A DNA stretch of 64,000 nucleotides from Porphyromonas endodontalis ATCC 35406 (GCF_000174815.1 NZ_ACNN01000029.1:29701-93700), one strand, 5' to 3'. Shown: positions 9,060 through 18,824, numbered from the stretch's first letter. Program-made: numbers and translations. Notes: generated from the sequence alone by a model not told the origin.

Positions 9060-11084
9060 TCAGAATTGGAGACGAAGGGTCGCCGAGTAGACTCTCCCAG
9101 GCGTGGGCAAAACATTGGTATTGATAACCTTAACACGATAGTTGAAGAGGTTGTCGATACCCAAATTGAGATGGAAATTTCTGAAGAATCGTTGCTCTAT
9201 ACCAATACGAGCTGTGGCATAACCGGGCGTACGTTGCGGTGTAAGCAATGATTTGTCGTCATACTCCGACGAGGTAAAACCAGACATCCAACGCATCATA
9301 AAGAAGGCGTTAAGAGAATAGTTATTACTGAAGTATTTCCCATAGTCTAGTGCTAGCAAGGCAGAGTGTGGGTGGGTGGCCGTACGCAGTCCCTCATTAC
9401 CCGCTTTGTCTTTTACCTTATGCCAGTCATGCGTATAGGAGTAAGAGCCACGCACACTAAACCCCCAGGGTAGGGCTTGCTGCCCCTGGAGCTCAAGACC
9501 AAAGATGCGACTCGTACCCTTAATGTTGTCATAGAATTGTTCGCTTTTCCCATCCCGTACCCTCGCTACAGTCTGTATGCGATTGTCTACTTTATTGAAA
9601 AAAGCATTGAACATTAGACTTGTCTCTTTGGCTTTATACTCAGTAGAGAATGAAACCATATGGCTCTCCTCGGGCTTCAGCGCCTCATTCCCATAGATCA
9701 TAAACATGCCCAAGTGATCAAAAAACATATAAAGCTCTTGCATGGAGGGTGCACGATACCCCTGCGCATCGGTTAAGCGGAGAGCCAATTCTTCGGTGGG
9801 TTTGTACATGGCAGAGATACGAGAAGTATAATGCGCTCCAAAACCGGAATGGAGGTCGAGCCGACCACCATAGCTCAAAGTAACGTTATCAAGGACCGAG
9901 AAGATACCCTGACCATAGATTACCCCGCTCTGTATATGCTTAGGTTTCCCGTTGTTTAGCGTACGGAGGCGATCCGAAGCGACCTCGTCAAATAGGTACT
10001 CCCCCCCAAGATTGATGTGCTGTATCTTATCAATATCGTAGTTGTATTGTGCACGAGCATGGTGCATCTGCTGACGAAATACGGGTGCTTTGGGCTCCGT
10101 TGGGGCTAGAGGGAAAATAGAGTCTCTAGAATAATTGTTGTAGTGGTACGAGAGGTCAAGCCCCTGCTTTTCGCTGATCTGCCAGCGAACACCTGCTATA
10201 CCATCGTAGGAGTGATAGAGGTAATTGATATGTTTTTCCCAAAGCTGACGACGCAGGTTGGCACGCCCTGTAAGGGAGAATTGTAGTCTCTCGGATGGTG
10301 TTATAGTGAGCTTTTCGGAGATATTCCAGGCTCTATTGCCCGTGATTTCGACCTCTCGTTTACTCTGCTCATCACGTACCGTATAGCCGTTGTCTTTTGT
10401 GAATTGTACCCCGGTTTGGCTTGTGAAGATTCCTTGTTTAAGCCCAATAGAAAGGTTCTCTTTGAGGTCTCGCCTACTATCTATCGTACTCGACACCCCC
10501 ACACGCAAAGGCACTTTGGCTTGTCGGGTTATAATATTGATTACACCTCCAATAGCATTGGATCCATAGAGTGCAGACGATGCCCCTCGCAAGACCTCTA
10601 TGCGCTCTATATCATCCGGATTGATACGATTGAAATCGATGTCACTCCCCGTACCTGCTGAAATTAGCTCCCCATCAATGAGGAATAGCAAGGAACTGGA
10701 GTTGAATCCCTGCATATTGATACGATCTTGTGACCCATGCTTTGTAAACTCTACCCCAGGAAGTACATACTGTAATAGATCCCGAAAGTTTTGTGGCGCA
10801 AGCATTTCTATTTCTTTTGCCTTGATAAGGCGTACAGGGATGGGCTCATTCTTCATGAGCCGAACAGTGCGACTACCCGTGCAAACTACGTTGTCTAGGG
10901 TATTCTCTTTAGCAATACTATCAAGTTGGCTTGCGTGAGTTTGGTGCTTCTCCTGCCCTGTTCCCTTTTTTTTATAGGTCTGTTGTGCAAGGGCTATAGG
11001 GCTAAAACTTGAGAATAAACACGCAAAAAGCAGGCCTTTTACAGCCTGCTTTAGGGTACAATAATTCATAGTCTTATTATACAA
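9060..11084 (-). CDS. hmuR: HmuR, TonB-dependent heme receptor
   Basis: A 674-residue outer-membrane receptor: signal peptide (LLFACLFSSFSPIALAQ), plug domain with NMQGFNSSSLLFLIDG and RIEVLRGASSALYGSNAIGGVINI, then a 22-strand-type barrel ending in a terminal aromatic (SATLRLQF). The heme-receptor motif YRAP is present at about residue 468 (GYRAPSMQELY); where many heme receptors have NPDL this one has NEAL before KPEES. It lies directly after hmuY (27 bp), as in P. gingivalis, and should import heme delivered by HmuY. Confidence 0.88.
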   Translation of the reverse strand: MYNKTMNYCTLKQAVKGLLFACLFSSFSPIALAQQTYKKKGTGQEKHQTHASQLDSIAKENTLDNVVCTGSRTVRLMKNEPIPVRLIKAKEIEMLAPQNFRDLLQYVLPGVEFTKHGSQDRINMQGFNSSSLLFLIDGELISAGTGSDIDFNRINPDDIERIEVLRGASSALYGSNAIGGVINIITRQAKVPLRVGVSSTIDSRRDLKENLSIGLKQGIFTSQTGVQFTKDNGYTVRDEQSKREVEITGNRAWNISEKLTITPSERLQFSLTGRANLRRQLWEKHINYLYHSYDGIAGVRWQISEKQGLDLSYHYNNYSRDSIFPLAPTEPKAPVFRQQMHHARAQYNYDIDKIQHINLGGEYLFDEVASDRLRTLNNGKPKHIQSGVIYGQGIFSVLDNVTLSYGGRLDLHSGFGAHYTSRISAMYKPTEELALRLTDAQGYRAPSMQELYMFFDHLGMFMIYGNEALKPEESHMVSFSTEYKAKETSLMFNAFFNKVDNRIQTVARVRDGKSEQFYDNIKGTSRIFGLELQGQQALPWGFSVRGSYSYTHDWHKVKDKAGNEGLRTATHPHSALLALDYGKYFSNNYSLNAFFMMRWMSGFTSSEYDDKSLLTPQRTPGYATARIGIEQRFFRNFHLNLGIDNLFNYRVKVINTNVLPTPGRVYSATLRLQF

Positions 11085-11111
11085 ATAGTTAAAGAGAAGG
11101 GAGAATGGTTG

Positions 11112-11792
11112 TTACTTCACACTCACATTATAGTCGTAAGTGAAAGAGATAAAACCATTCTTGCGTCCCGTTTTGTCTTTACAATCGGTAAACTGAATGC
11201 GAGCGATCTTGCCATCGGCACACTTTACAAAGAAAACTTTGCCCGACAAACGAACGCGGGGAGGCATGTTGCCAAGGTCGTAATCAAGCCAACCTCCAGA
11301 CATATCTCCTCGCTCGGTCTTCTTTCCTGTAATCAGATGATTGTAACCTGTTTGCTCGTGATTACTATCGTGAGAGCCACCTCCCATGCTAAACTTAATG
11401 GTTATAGTACCTATGGCATCAGTAACCCATCCTTCTGTAGGCACTTTGGTTGCCTTTTCCATCTCCGTTACACCAGAGAAGACGGCAGCACCTTTACCCT
11501 TACCACTTTCGCCACAATTGAGACGGATGTCAAAGCGATGAAAAGCGATATCCCAAGCGTCACTATTCTTGTAGTCACTCACTTCTACCTCTTTATTGTC
11601 CTTAAGCGAATAGTATACCCACTTCTCATACTTAGAGGCATCAACATAACCTTTCAATCCCTTTACCTCTTCTTGTGCGGGAGGATTAGGAGTTGGGGTA
11701 GGACCGGGTTTAGGAGTTTGGTTCGGGCGGCATGATGCAACCCCCAAAACCAAGCTAGTAGCTATAAGTGCCAAGAAAAATCTAGTTTTCAT
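11112..11792 (-). CDS. hmuY: HmuY-like heme-binding lipoprotein
   Basis: A 226-residue lipoprotein: the signal peptide ends in VASC with Cys21 as the lipidated residue, followed by a Pro-rich linker (PKPGPTPTPNPP) and an HmuY-type beta domain with the family signature DAWDIAFHRFDIRLN. HmuY captures heme at the cell surface and hands it to HmuR. Heme ligands are His in P. gingivalis but often Met in relatives. Here a Met/His-rich loop (FSMGGGSHDSNHEQ) near residues 136-149 offers candidates; which residues bind cannot be decided by reading. Confidence 0.85.
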   Translation of the reverse strand: MKTRFFLALIATSLVLGVASCRPNQTPKPGPTPTPNPPAQEEVKGLKGYVDASKYEKWVYYSLKDNKEVEVSDYKNSDAWDIAFHRFDIRLNCGESGKGKGAAVFSGVTEMEKATKVPTEGWVTDAIGTITIKFSMGGGSHDSNHEQTGYNHLITGKKTERGDMSGGWLDYDLGNMPPRVRLSGKVFFVKCADGKIARIQFTDCKDKTGRKNGFISFTYDYNVSVK

Positions 11793-11846
11793 ACTTCTGT
11801 AGTTTTGTTTTGCGATTATTATTGTGTTGAGTTCTCTTTTAGATCC

Positions 11847-13070
11847 TTAAAGGAGGACTTTTGCGTTTTGGTTCCCTGCCTTTAGGAGGTAGGTTCCATG
11901 AGATAGATCGCTTACCTCAAGAGTGAGGAGCTCAGAGGAGATAACGCCACGCTGTAGTAGGGCGCCTTCTGCATTGCAGAGGAAATAGGGCTCGCCTACA
12001 AGTTCGCTGGGAAGTTCTACAGAGAGACGTCCTCCGGCAACAGTGGGTTTAAGATTGTTCCCTACTGCAGGTATCAAGACGTTACTCATCGGGACGGATT
12101 CGTAGACAAACATTCCTTCGTTTTCGTCCTCATCTTCGCCATCATCTCCGGCCATCTTCATGACTTCTTTGCTAGGAGCTGTAGTGGGAAGGGTGTAAAA
12201 GAGAGGGAATCCGAGAGAGAAAATAAGGTTATTACGCAACTCGTAGTAGAGACTTCTAGCCATGGGAGGGACTGGGAAGAATACCTTATCACATACCAAA
12301 CTCTTGTTCTCGTAAGTATAGGTAACGGGGAAGTCCGGGTCGCCACTTTCTAGCAAATTCCCTTCGTTGTCATATTTGAAAAGAAGTTCCCCATTTTTAT
12401 TTCCGGTGTAAGAATTGTACCCAAGTTTTGTGATTTGTCCACGTTCGTTGTACTCAAGCACTTCGTCCATCAACTTCTCCCCTTCTTCGGGATAGGCAAC
12501 TTGATCCAGCTTTATGATACGATCCTGCGCATCATACACAACCTTACACTTACGGAAAGGTGCCCAATTGGCAGTTCCCTCTACTCCTGCAGTAAAGATA
12601 GCCTCACTCTCTAGACCCTTTTCATTGTAGGTAAACTTACCTTCTACTGTTTTAGAAAGAGTCTCATCATCTTTATCCTCACCTAGTAGCTGATATACAG
12701 AGAAAGTGACAACCTGTCCTTGCTCATTACGCTTGTACTCGTTCCGCCTACTTACAATATCAAACTCACCTGTAGCCATCCTAGGACGACCATAATCATC
12801 GAGTCTAACGAAGTAGCCCTTTTCGTTGTAGTAGAAAAGAGTTCGAGACTCTAGAGAGCCGTTGTCATTGGTAACTTCAAGAGATTTTACATATCCCTTT
12901 TCGTCATAATTGTAGGTAAAGAGCTGACCATAATGCTTGTAAGACTTCAAGCGATACTGATACTTTGCAGGATCGCAGAAATACTCACGCTTCACGGCAT
13001 GCTGCGCCCATGCCCCTACGATACTACTAGCACCTAAGAGCAGCGATAAAAATAATTTGTTGGCATTCAT
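11847..13070 (-). CDS. T9SS-secreted YD-repeat-like protein heading the heme operon
   Basis: A 407-residue exported protein: signal peptide to about residue 22 (ending GAWAQ), then a run of irregular strands of the form YNEKGxxxxxxxY, YDEKGYVKSL, YNERGQITKL and YDNEGNLLES, which resemble YD/Rhs-type or MORN-like repeats. Residues about 345-407 look like a T9SS C-terminal sorting domain (LSVELPSELVG, then SDLSHGTYLLKA, ending KVLL). It is the first gene after the operon promoter, 54 bp upstream of hmuY, so it is probably co-transcribed with heme uptake. It might be a surface heme- or hemoprotein-binding factor; no function is established from sequence. Confidence 0.65.
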   Translation of the reverse strand: MNANKLFLSLLLGASSIVGAWAQHAVKREYFCDPAKYQYRLKSYKHYGQLFTYNYDEKGYVKSLEVTNDNGSLESRTLFYYNEKGYFVRLDDYGRPRMATGEFDIVSRRNEYKRNEQGQVVTFSVYQLLGEDKDDETLSKTVEGKFTYNEKGLESEAIFTAGVEGTANWAPFRKCKVVYDAQDRIIKLDQVAYPEEGEKLMDEVLEYNERGQITKLGYNSYTGNKNGELLFKYDNEGNLLESGDPDFPVTYTYENKSLVCDKVFFPVPPMARSLYYELRNNLIFSLGFPLFYTLPTTAPSKEVMKMAGDDGEDEDENEGMFVYESVPMSNVLIPAVGNNLKPTVAGGRLSVELPSELVGEPYFLCNAEGALLQRGVISSELLTLEVSDLSHGTYLLKAGNQNAKVLL

Positions 13071-13122
13071 ATTGTAATGGATTCATTCTATTCGTTTGTG
13101 TAGTTATCGCGAGAACTGAGTG

Positions 13123-13154
13123 CAAAGATAGCTACACTAATCTCCCTTCTACAA
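13123..13154 (-). promoter_or_regulatory. Promoter of the heme operon
   Basis: On the minus strand, TATCTTTG (complement of 13123-13130) fits the -7 consensus TAnnTTTG, with TTG in the complement of 13152-13154 about 20 bp upstream. It is about 50 bp before the start of the first gene. Confidence 0.65.
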
Positions 13155-13253
13155 TACCAACCTGTAGGTATTTTTAAGCTATCAATGGTCATTTTTCGGT
13201 ATAGATAAAAGTTTTTTCTTTCATTCACACAGTGTTTTAAGGCTAGTTCTTTC

Positions 13254-13261
13254 TAACTTTG
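13254..13261 (+). promoter_or_regulatory. Promoter -7 box of the C10 protease gene
   Basis: TAACTTTG fits TAnnTTTG. The -33 region is poor (TTTT near 13235). The predicted start of transcription near 13268 favours the second ATG (13329) as translation start because the ATG at 13278 would have almost no leader. Confidence 0.5.
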
Positions 13262-13328
13262 CAGAGAATAAGAGATAATGGTCTCATATAAAACAATACA
13301 ACAAACAACTAAATCATTTCCTTACAAG

Positions 13329-16007
13329 ATGCTTAAAAGATTTCTTTTGCTGGCTCTAGGCTCTCTTCTGTGCCTGGGCAGTGTGTGGGCAACTCCTATC
13401 TCTCCGGAGGTTTCGTTACGTATTGCTCAACAGTTCTTCCGCGGTAGCTCACTACGATCTTCGGAGCCCTCGCTCACACTTTCTTATATCCATCGCCCTC
13501 AAAATACTCAAGCGAAGCAAACACACCTCCGTGCATCTGAGGTGATTGCTCCTACCTACTACTATATATACAACAGAGGAGAAAATGACGGCTTTGTGAT
13601 TGTTGCCGGAGATGATCGTCTGGAACAAATACTTGCCTACTCGTACGAAGGGCACTTCTCTGTGGAGTCTGCTCCTCGCGAAGCTCTCTACTGGCTCAAG
13701 GGGATTGACAAGGAGATAGAGACCTTCTATCGAACTGATATGTTTTACTCCACTAGCCCAAAGAGCACTAGGGAACTCCCTCAAAAGCAAGTAGCCCCCC
13801 TCCTCGAAAAGGAACAAATCCGATGGGACCAAGGGTATCCATTCAATAGCGAGTGCCCCGTCGATCCCTTTACAAGCCGAAAGTGTGTTACAGGATGTGT
13901 AGCTACCGCTCTAGCTCAAGTACTGCGGTTCCACAAATGGCCCGACGTAGGTACCGGTAGCCACTCTTACATAGACTCTATGTACACTCCTCACATCACT
14001 CGCTCTGTAACATTTAACACTCACTACGACTGGGCAAACATGCCCGGGACCTACGACCCCAATACGATAGAGAACAAAGAGATGGTGGCAAAAGCGTATG
14101 GTCTTTTGATGCGTGATGCCGGACATGCTGTAGATATGACCTACTCCTCTCGCGGCAGTGGTGCATTAGACACCTATATAGTGCGTGCACTCCGAGATTT
14201 TTTCAAATATAGTGGAGAGACACATCTACTCTATCGCGGACAAGTAAACCAAGAAAAATGGGAAGGAACAATCCGCACAGAACTCGACAATGAGCGCCCG
14301 GTCATCTTCTTCGGTCAAGGGGAAGGTGGTCACTGCTTTGTTTGTGATGGTTACGATGATAAAGGGCTATTCCACTTCAACTGGGGTTGGGGAGGAAAGG
14401 CCAATGCCTACTACCGACTCACGGCATTGCAACCTAGTTCATTAGGGACAGGTGCCGGTATGGGATTCTACGATTATGCTCAATCCATCGTGGTAGGAGC
14501 TGCTCCTTGCCGAGATGGAGAATGCGGAGAAAAAGCTCCTCTCAGTACGCCCTCCGTATCCCTTCGCGCTAAAATTCTCCCCAACTCCGGAGGAGAAAAA
14601 ATAACTATGGCCGGGATTTACATGCAAAGTGCCCAAACACTGATGCATTGCACCCTACGCTTTGCAATATATGATGGTAAAGAAACGCGAGTAAAAGAGG
14701 GGCAACCTGATGTTGGGAATCTATCTGTGTATATTCCCTATATAAGTAGAGATACCTTCGAAGTCAAGGATCTCGCCGATGGCACCTACACTCTAAAGCT
14801 AGAGTATGCACTCGAGGGGAAAGACTACAAACCCCTACACTTCCTCTACGATGAGCCCTCCATTGCATTTATCACCATCGCAGACCATAAAGTAAGTAAG
14901 ATAGAGTACGATGTCCCCATTGATTGGCTCTCGGTAGACCCCAAGACTGTAAAGGCGGACAAACTCTACAGCTACGAAAAGAGCGAAGTCTCCTTTACAG
15001 TACACAACTCAAGCAAACGCGAGATGTACCTTCCCGCACAGCTCTTCTGTGTAGACGGCCAGACTTTTAACAGAGAAGAGGGTACCCCCGACTATCGCTA
15101 CTCCGCCGGAGTACAGATGATAACAGTACCTGCAGAAGGGGATGCTGAGATTACTTTTTCCGGATTCCGCCCCATTCTCCCCAAAGACAGCAAAGCAAAT
15201 TTGTATCTCCGCATACCCCGTCTCAATCCCGATGAGCCCGGTACTGACTTCGGTTTCTATAACAAACGCATGGCTCGCTCCGCAGCTCGCCGCATTGCCA
15301 AGGATTGCATCGTAAAACTTCCCGGCTCCTATACAGATGCCACCTTGGTCTGCGAACTAGTCACCGAGGGGCCTATACAAATTGTATGTACCGACAACAA
15401 CGTACGCCCCTGCAAGTTCGAAATACGCAACGAAGGCTCTCTCTACGATCCAACGGGGTCGAAAGCGGCTATTAGAGCTCTTCTAACAACCGGATACAAC
15501 GATCAGGAAGGGAATGTGGAAGTGCTAGCAGTTTCTACAAACGCCCTCTCCGGGAAAATCGGAAAGGGAGAGAAGAAATATTTTGTTCCTATGTTCTCGT
15601 TGGGGAGAGAGTTCAGTTTCCTTGCGGGGAAAGATGGACTATTGCGTATCCTCACCGTAGTATCGGATCAATTTGGATTATCAGACTTCGGACAGAAGAT
15701 TTTTGGTACAATAAAAGTGCCCGTACACTTTATTCTCAAAAACTCTAACGAAGGGGGGATTGAAGTTATACCCCAGGAGATTATGCTCTATCCCAACCCT
15801 GCAACCACCGAAACAACCCTACGTACCATCCTGCCTATGGAGCAAATCTCAATAGAAGCCATGGATGGCAAGCATATCGCTTCGTACAAAGTTGATGGAG
15901 TTCAGAGCTTCCAAATCCCGACCAACCAGCTAATGGCCGGTGAATATATCGTACGCTGCGCGACAAGTAATGGGAAAACTCTAATGACAACCCTACTCGT
16001 TCGATAA
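13329..16007 (+). CDS. C10 (streptopain-like) cysteine protease with T9SS sorting domain
   Basis: I chose the ATG at 13329 because it begins a clean signal peptide (MLKRFLLLALGSLLCLGSVWA) and leaves room for a leader; an in-frame ATG at 13278 would add 17 residues. The 892-residue product has a streptopain-type propeptide (Spi-like) at about 25-150, then the catalytic domain with Cys190 in GCVATALAQ and His335 in GGHCFVCDGY, followed by HFNWGWGG. A long all-beta region comes next. The last roughly 75 residues are a T9SS sorting domain (MLYPNPATTET, then LMAGEYIVRC, ending LLVR). This is the PrtT/interpain type of secreted protease, presumably degrading host proteins. It is divergent from the heme operon. 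Confidence 0.87.
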   Translation: MLKRFLLLALGSLLCLGSVWATPISPEVSLRIAQQFFRGSSLRSSEPSLTLSYIHRPQNTQAKQTHLRASEVIAPTYYYIYNRGENDGFVIVAGDDRLEQILAYSYEGHFSVESAPREALYWLKGIDKEIETFYRTDMFYSTSPKSTRELPQKQVAPLLEKEQIRWDQGYPFNSECPVDPFTSRKCVTGCVATALAQVLRFHKWPDVGTGSHSYIDSMYTPHITRSVTFNTHYDWANMPGTYDPNTIENKEMVAKAYGLLMRDAGHAVDMTYSSRGSGALDTYIVRALRDFFKYSGETHLLYRGQVNQEKWEGTIRTELDNERPVIFFGQGEGGHCFVCDGYDDKGLFHFNWGWGGKANAYYRLTALQPSSLGTGAGMGFYDYAQSIVVGAAPCRDGECGEKAPLSTPSVSLRAKILPNSGGEKITMAGIYMQSAQTLMHCTLRFAIYDGKETRVKEGQPDVGNLSVYIPYISRDTFEVKDLADGTYTLKLEYALEGKDYKPLHFLYDEPSIAFITIADHKVSKIEYDVPIDWLSVDPKTVKADKLYSYEKSEVSFTVHNSSKREMYLPAQLFCVDGQTFNREEGTPDYRYSAGVQMITVPAEGDAEITFSGFRPILPKDSKANLYLRIPRLNPDEPGTDFGFYNKRMARSAARRIAKDCIVKLPGSYTDATLVCELVTEGPIQIVCTDNNVRPCKFEIRNEGSLYDPTGSKAAIRALLTTGYNDQEGNVEVLAVSTNALSGKIGKGEKKYFVPMFSLGREFSFLAGKDGLLRILTVVSDQFGLSDFGQKIFGTIKVPVHFILKNSNEGGIEVIPQEIMLYPNPATTETTLRTILPMEQISIEAMDGKHIASYKVDGVQSFQIPTNQLMAGEYIVRCATSNGKTLMTTLLVR

Positions 16008-16034
16008 ATCTCCTCCCCTCATTCGTTTGAGGAC

Positions 16035-16080
16035 AAAGGGTAGATGACTCTCCGCAAAGGAGCGCCATCTACCCTTTTTA
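16035..16080 (+). terminator. Bidirectional terminator
   Basis: AAAGGGTAGATG (16035-16046) pairs perfectly with CATCTACCCTTT (16066-16077), with T-rich sequence on the right and A-rich on the left. It separates the convergent protease gene and aroK. Confidence 0.8.
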
Positions 16081-16095
16081 TTTATACCATGGAGA

Positions 16096-16635
16096 CTACC
16101 GAGTTAGGAGAAGAGCAATCTGCTCTGCCACCCGATCTTCATCTTTAGGTGTACAAATTTCGTCGCAGGGAATTGTGTATTGTGCTTGCCGATAAATGGG
16201 GAGCCTCACCTCCATTGCTTGCCGTATATGCTCCTCGAGAGCCTCTCCCGAGAGATGGCGTACAGTGGGGCGCGTTCTCTTACATAGCTCAATACGTTTG
16301 GCCAAATTATCCAAAGAGACTTGTAAGAAAACCGTAACTCCACACTGATTCATGAGCTCCATATTCCCATGATGACAGGGCAGACCGCCCCCCGTTGCAA
16401 TCACGGCGTTTGGAAATCCGGATAGCTCTTCTATTACCACCGCTTCGCGTCTTCGAAAGGCCTCTTCGCCTACCGAAGTGAACATATTGGCTACACTCTC
16501 GTGAAATCGCCGTTCGATAAAAATATCCGTATCAATAAATTCCCTTTCCATTCGGTCTGCGAGCCTCCGTCCTATGGTGCTCTTGCCCGAACCCATATAG
16601 CCGACCAAAAAGATAGGAGTATCCCGATTTATCAT
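16096..16635 (-). CDS. aroK: Shikimate kinase
   Basis: A 179-residue kinase that phosphorylates shikimate at the 3-hydroxyl in the chorismate pathway. It has the P-loop GYMGSGKST at about 12-20, the substrate-binding Asp in FIDTD, the GGG motif (IATGGGLP) near 81 and the lid region KRTRPTVRHL with its arginines. Length is usual for the family. It overlaps the upstream 7TM-HD gene by 4 bp (ATGA), so the two are translationally coupled. Confidence 0.93.
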   Translation of the reverse strand: MINRDTPIFLVGYMGSGKSTIGRRLADRMEREFIDTDIFIERRFHESVANMFTSVGEEAFRRREAVVIEELSGFPNAVIATGGGLPCHHGNMELMNQCGVTVFLQVSLDNLAKRIELCKRTRPTVRHLSGEALEEHIRQAMEVRLPIYRQAQYTIPCDEICTPKDEDRVAEQIALLLTR

Positions 16636-18758
16636 TTCTCGTCCCTCTTTTCTTCATTGGAAGTAGAGGCTGTGGCTTCCTCCCGATTGAGCTTCGGATA
16701 CGCGATTCTTGAGTGATTCATCGTGAGCAGTTTACTCACAAAAGTCTCTTTAATGGTAGTAATCTCACGGAACGTAAGAGGGGTATTGTCAAGAAGTTTT
16801 TCTGCCACAATACCATCTACAATACGCTCTACCAAAGCGGTGATAGACTCCACCGTGTACTCTTTGAGGCTACGGCTACTCGCCTCCACAGCATCGGCAA
16901 GCATCAAGATCCCGGTCTCCCGACTAAAGGGATTGGGGCCGGGGTAAGAAAAGGGAGCACGATCAACAATTTCTCCGGGATGCTCATTGCAGTACATCGT
17001 ATAGAAATATTTGGTATACCCTCTGCCGTGGTGAGTACGAATAAAATCAATTACCTGAGGGGGCAGTTTGTACTTTTGAGCAAGAGCCACGCCCTCTGTT
17101 ACATGCTTTATAATAATGGCAGCACTTTCTTTGTAGGATAGATCTTCGTGAGGATTGCGCCCTCCTTGATTATTTTCTGTGAAGAAGGGAGCATTAAGCA
17201 TCTTACCAATATCGTGGTAGAGAGCCCCTGTGCGAGTGAGTTGTACATCGGCATTGATACTCTGCGCGGCATCCGTTGCCAAGATAGAAACCTGCATAGA
17301 GTGCTGGAAAGTCCCTGGAGCATTCTCCGATAGCTGCCGCAATAGGGGTCGGTTTATATCACTCAACTCTACCAAACTGATATTACTGATATACCCAAAG
17401 AGCTTCTCCATGGGATACACCAATACATAGGTAAACATCAAGAAAATCATATTGATACCAAAGCTCAACGTGTGCAAGGCATCGACATTTTCTAGAGCTC
17501 CATTGCGCATGAGAGAGAGAGCAACAGAGAGTATGGAGTAGCTCAAGAAGGCAAGGAATGTGGTACGTATAAGCTGAGAGCGAGAGGTCAAGTTATTCAA
17601 ACTGAAGATAGCAACCATACCTGCTACCATCTCAAGAAGAATAAACTCAAGAGGCAGGGCAACAAAAAGTGCCGACAGCAAAATTGTAATGGTATGGGAG
17701 AAATAGGCCGTACGCGAGTCGAAGAATATACGCACCAATAGGGGTAGTATCAGATAGGGAATGATGTATACATCGAACTGGAATAGCGTGACCGTTAGCT
17801 CCGTAAGCAGGACAAAGAAGAAAATACTGGCGGCAATAAATACCGTATTTTTAAGCTGCCGGAAGATCGAGGGGCGGAAGATAAGCCAGTAGAGCCAAAG
17901 CCCAAGGAGCAATACAATCACAATGAGCAACAGCCCCCCTACACGCCCTATGTAGGTACGATCGTTGCCCGACCTCTCTTCGTACATCTTCTTATAGCTC
18001 GCCAGCACATTATAGGTAGCATCGTCTACAATATCCCCCTTGTCTATGATGCGTCTGCCTGCTACCACAATGCCCGTAGAGTTGGAGATCTTTTTCTGCT
18101 CCTCACGAATGACGCTATTACGAGTTGCCACATCTTCAGAAACGTTGGCTCTCAGATAATTCTCCAGATTGATTCTTCTCAGAATATCGGGGTTGTATCC
18201 TGCCTCTACACAGCGGTCGATAGCTTGCTGGTAGGCTTCTTTTACCGTAAGAAAGAGTGTGGTTGGATGCTTACGACTCTCATTTTGGTCGTACAATAGG
18301 TTGACTTCATTTATGGGCATCTCCTCGTCCTCTCCCTCTTTGGATTGGAGAAGCCTTTGATATAGGGCATCATCGATAATCCCATGGTCGTAGGTCTCCT
18401 CCAGATAATTACGCACAAACACCTCAATATCGGGCGAGAGCTCTTTTTTCCAGCGACTGGCGTAATCATGACTCCAAAGCAAAATCTTCTCCTTTGCCAC
18501 GGACTTATCCATCCGGCAATAGGGAAGGATATTCCGTGCAACACTATCTCGCTCCGCTTGCAACTGCTCTTGAGGTTTTAGGATGGTAATATCATACGGA
18601 GCAATAAGGAGCTCGTATTGCCACACCTGTCCACGTTCAAAATTGTACATAAACTTGTGGTCGCGTGGCGAGAATAGCAGCACAACAAATGCAACTGCCA
18701 GCAATACAAACAACGACTGTGTACGGAGATTGGTATGCTTAGGTATCGTTATCTTCAT
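16632..18758 (-). CDS. 7TM-HD family (PgpH-type) phosphodiesterase
   Basis: A 708-residue membrane protein. After an N-terminal membrane segment (about 12-30) comes a large extracytoplasmic domain to about residue 270, then seven membrane segments to about 470, and a cytoplasmic HD domain with ALYHDIGKM and the family-specific spacing to IRTHHGRGYTKYFY. This is the architecture of 7TMR-HD proteins such as Listeria PgpH, which hydrolyse cyclic di-AMP. A role in c-di-AMP turnover is therefore likely, though not proven here. It has its own promoter, facing away from valS. Confidence 0.85.
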   Translation of the reverse strand: MKITIPKHTNLRTQSLFVLLAVAFVVLLFSPRDHKFMYNFERGQVWQYELLIAPYDITILKPQEQLQAERDSVARNILPYCRMDKSVAKEKILLWSHDYASRWKKELSPDIEVFVRNYLEETYDHGIIDDALYQRLLQSKEGEDEEMPINEVNLLYDQNESRKHPTTLFLTVKEAYQQAIDRCVEAGYNPDILRRINLENYLRANVSEDVATRNSVIREEQKKISNSTGIVVAGRRIIDKGDIVDDATYNVLASYKKMYEERSGNDRTYIGRVGGLLLIVIVLLLGLWLYWLIFRPSIFRQLKNTVFIAASIFFFVLLTELTVTLFQFDVYIIPYLILPLLVRIFFDSRTAYFSHTITILLSALFVALPLEFILLEMVAGMVAIFSLNNLTSRSQLIRTTFLAFLSYSILSVALSLMRNGALENVDALHTLSFGINMIFLMFTYVLVYPMEKLFGYISNISLVELSDINRPLLRQLSENAPGTFQHSMQVSILATDAAQSINADVQLTRTGALYHDIGKMLNAPFFTENNQGGRNPHEDLSYKESAAIIIKHVTEGVALAQKYKLPPQVIDFIRTHHGRGYTKYFYTMYCNEHPGEIVDRAPFSYPGPNPFSRETGILMLADAVEASSRSLKEYTVESITALVERIVDGIVAEKLLDNTPLTFREITTIKETFVSKLLTMNHSRIAYPKLNREEATASTSNEEKRDEK

Positions 18759-18805
18759 AATCTTCTAATCAAAACTTGCCCTATAACATAAGGAGGAATA
18801 GGTCA

Positions 18806-18813
18806 CAAAGATA
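18806..18813 (-). promoter_or_regulatory. Promoter -7 box of the 7TM-HD gene
   Basis: The complement reads TATCTTTG (TAnnTTTG), 48 bp before the start codon. It is only 11 bp from the oppositely directed valS -7 box. Confidence 0.5.
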
Positions 18814-18824
18814 GGGGTTTTTCC

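Noticed and set aside
11109..11735. A 208-codon open frame antisense to hmuY
   Set aside because: The hmuY frame has a lipobox and family signature; the antisense product has no signal, domain or sensible start context.
11847..13070. Rhs/polymorphic toxin reading of the YD-like repeat protein
   Set aside because: It is short, lacks an RHS core and toxin tip, and ends in a T9SS-type sorting domain.
13278..13328. Upstream ATG of the C10 protease gene
   Set aside because: It would put 17 residues before a complete signal peptide and leaves almost no leader after the promoter box.
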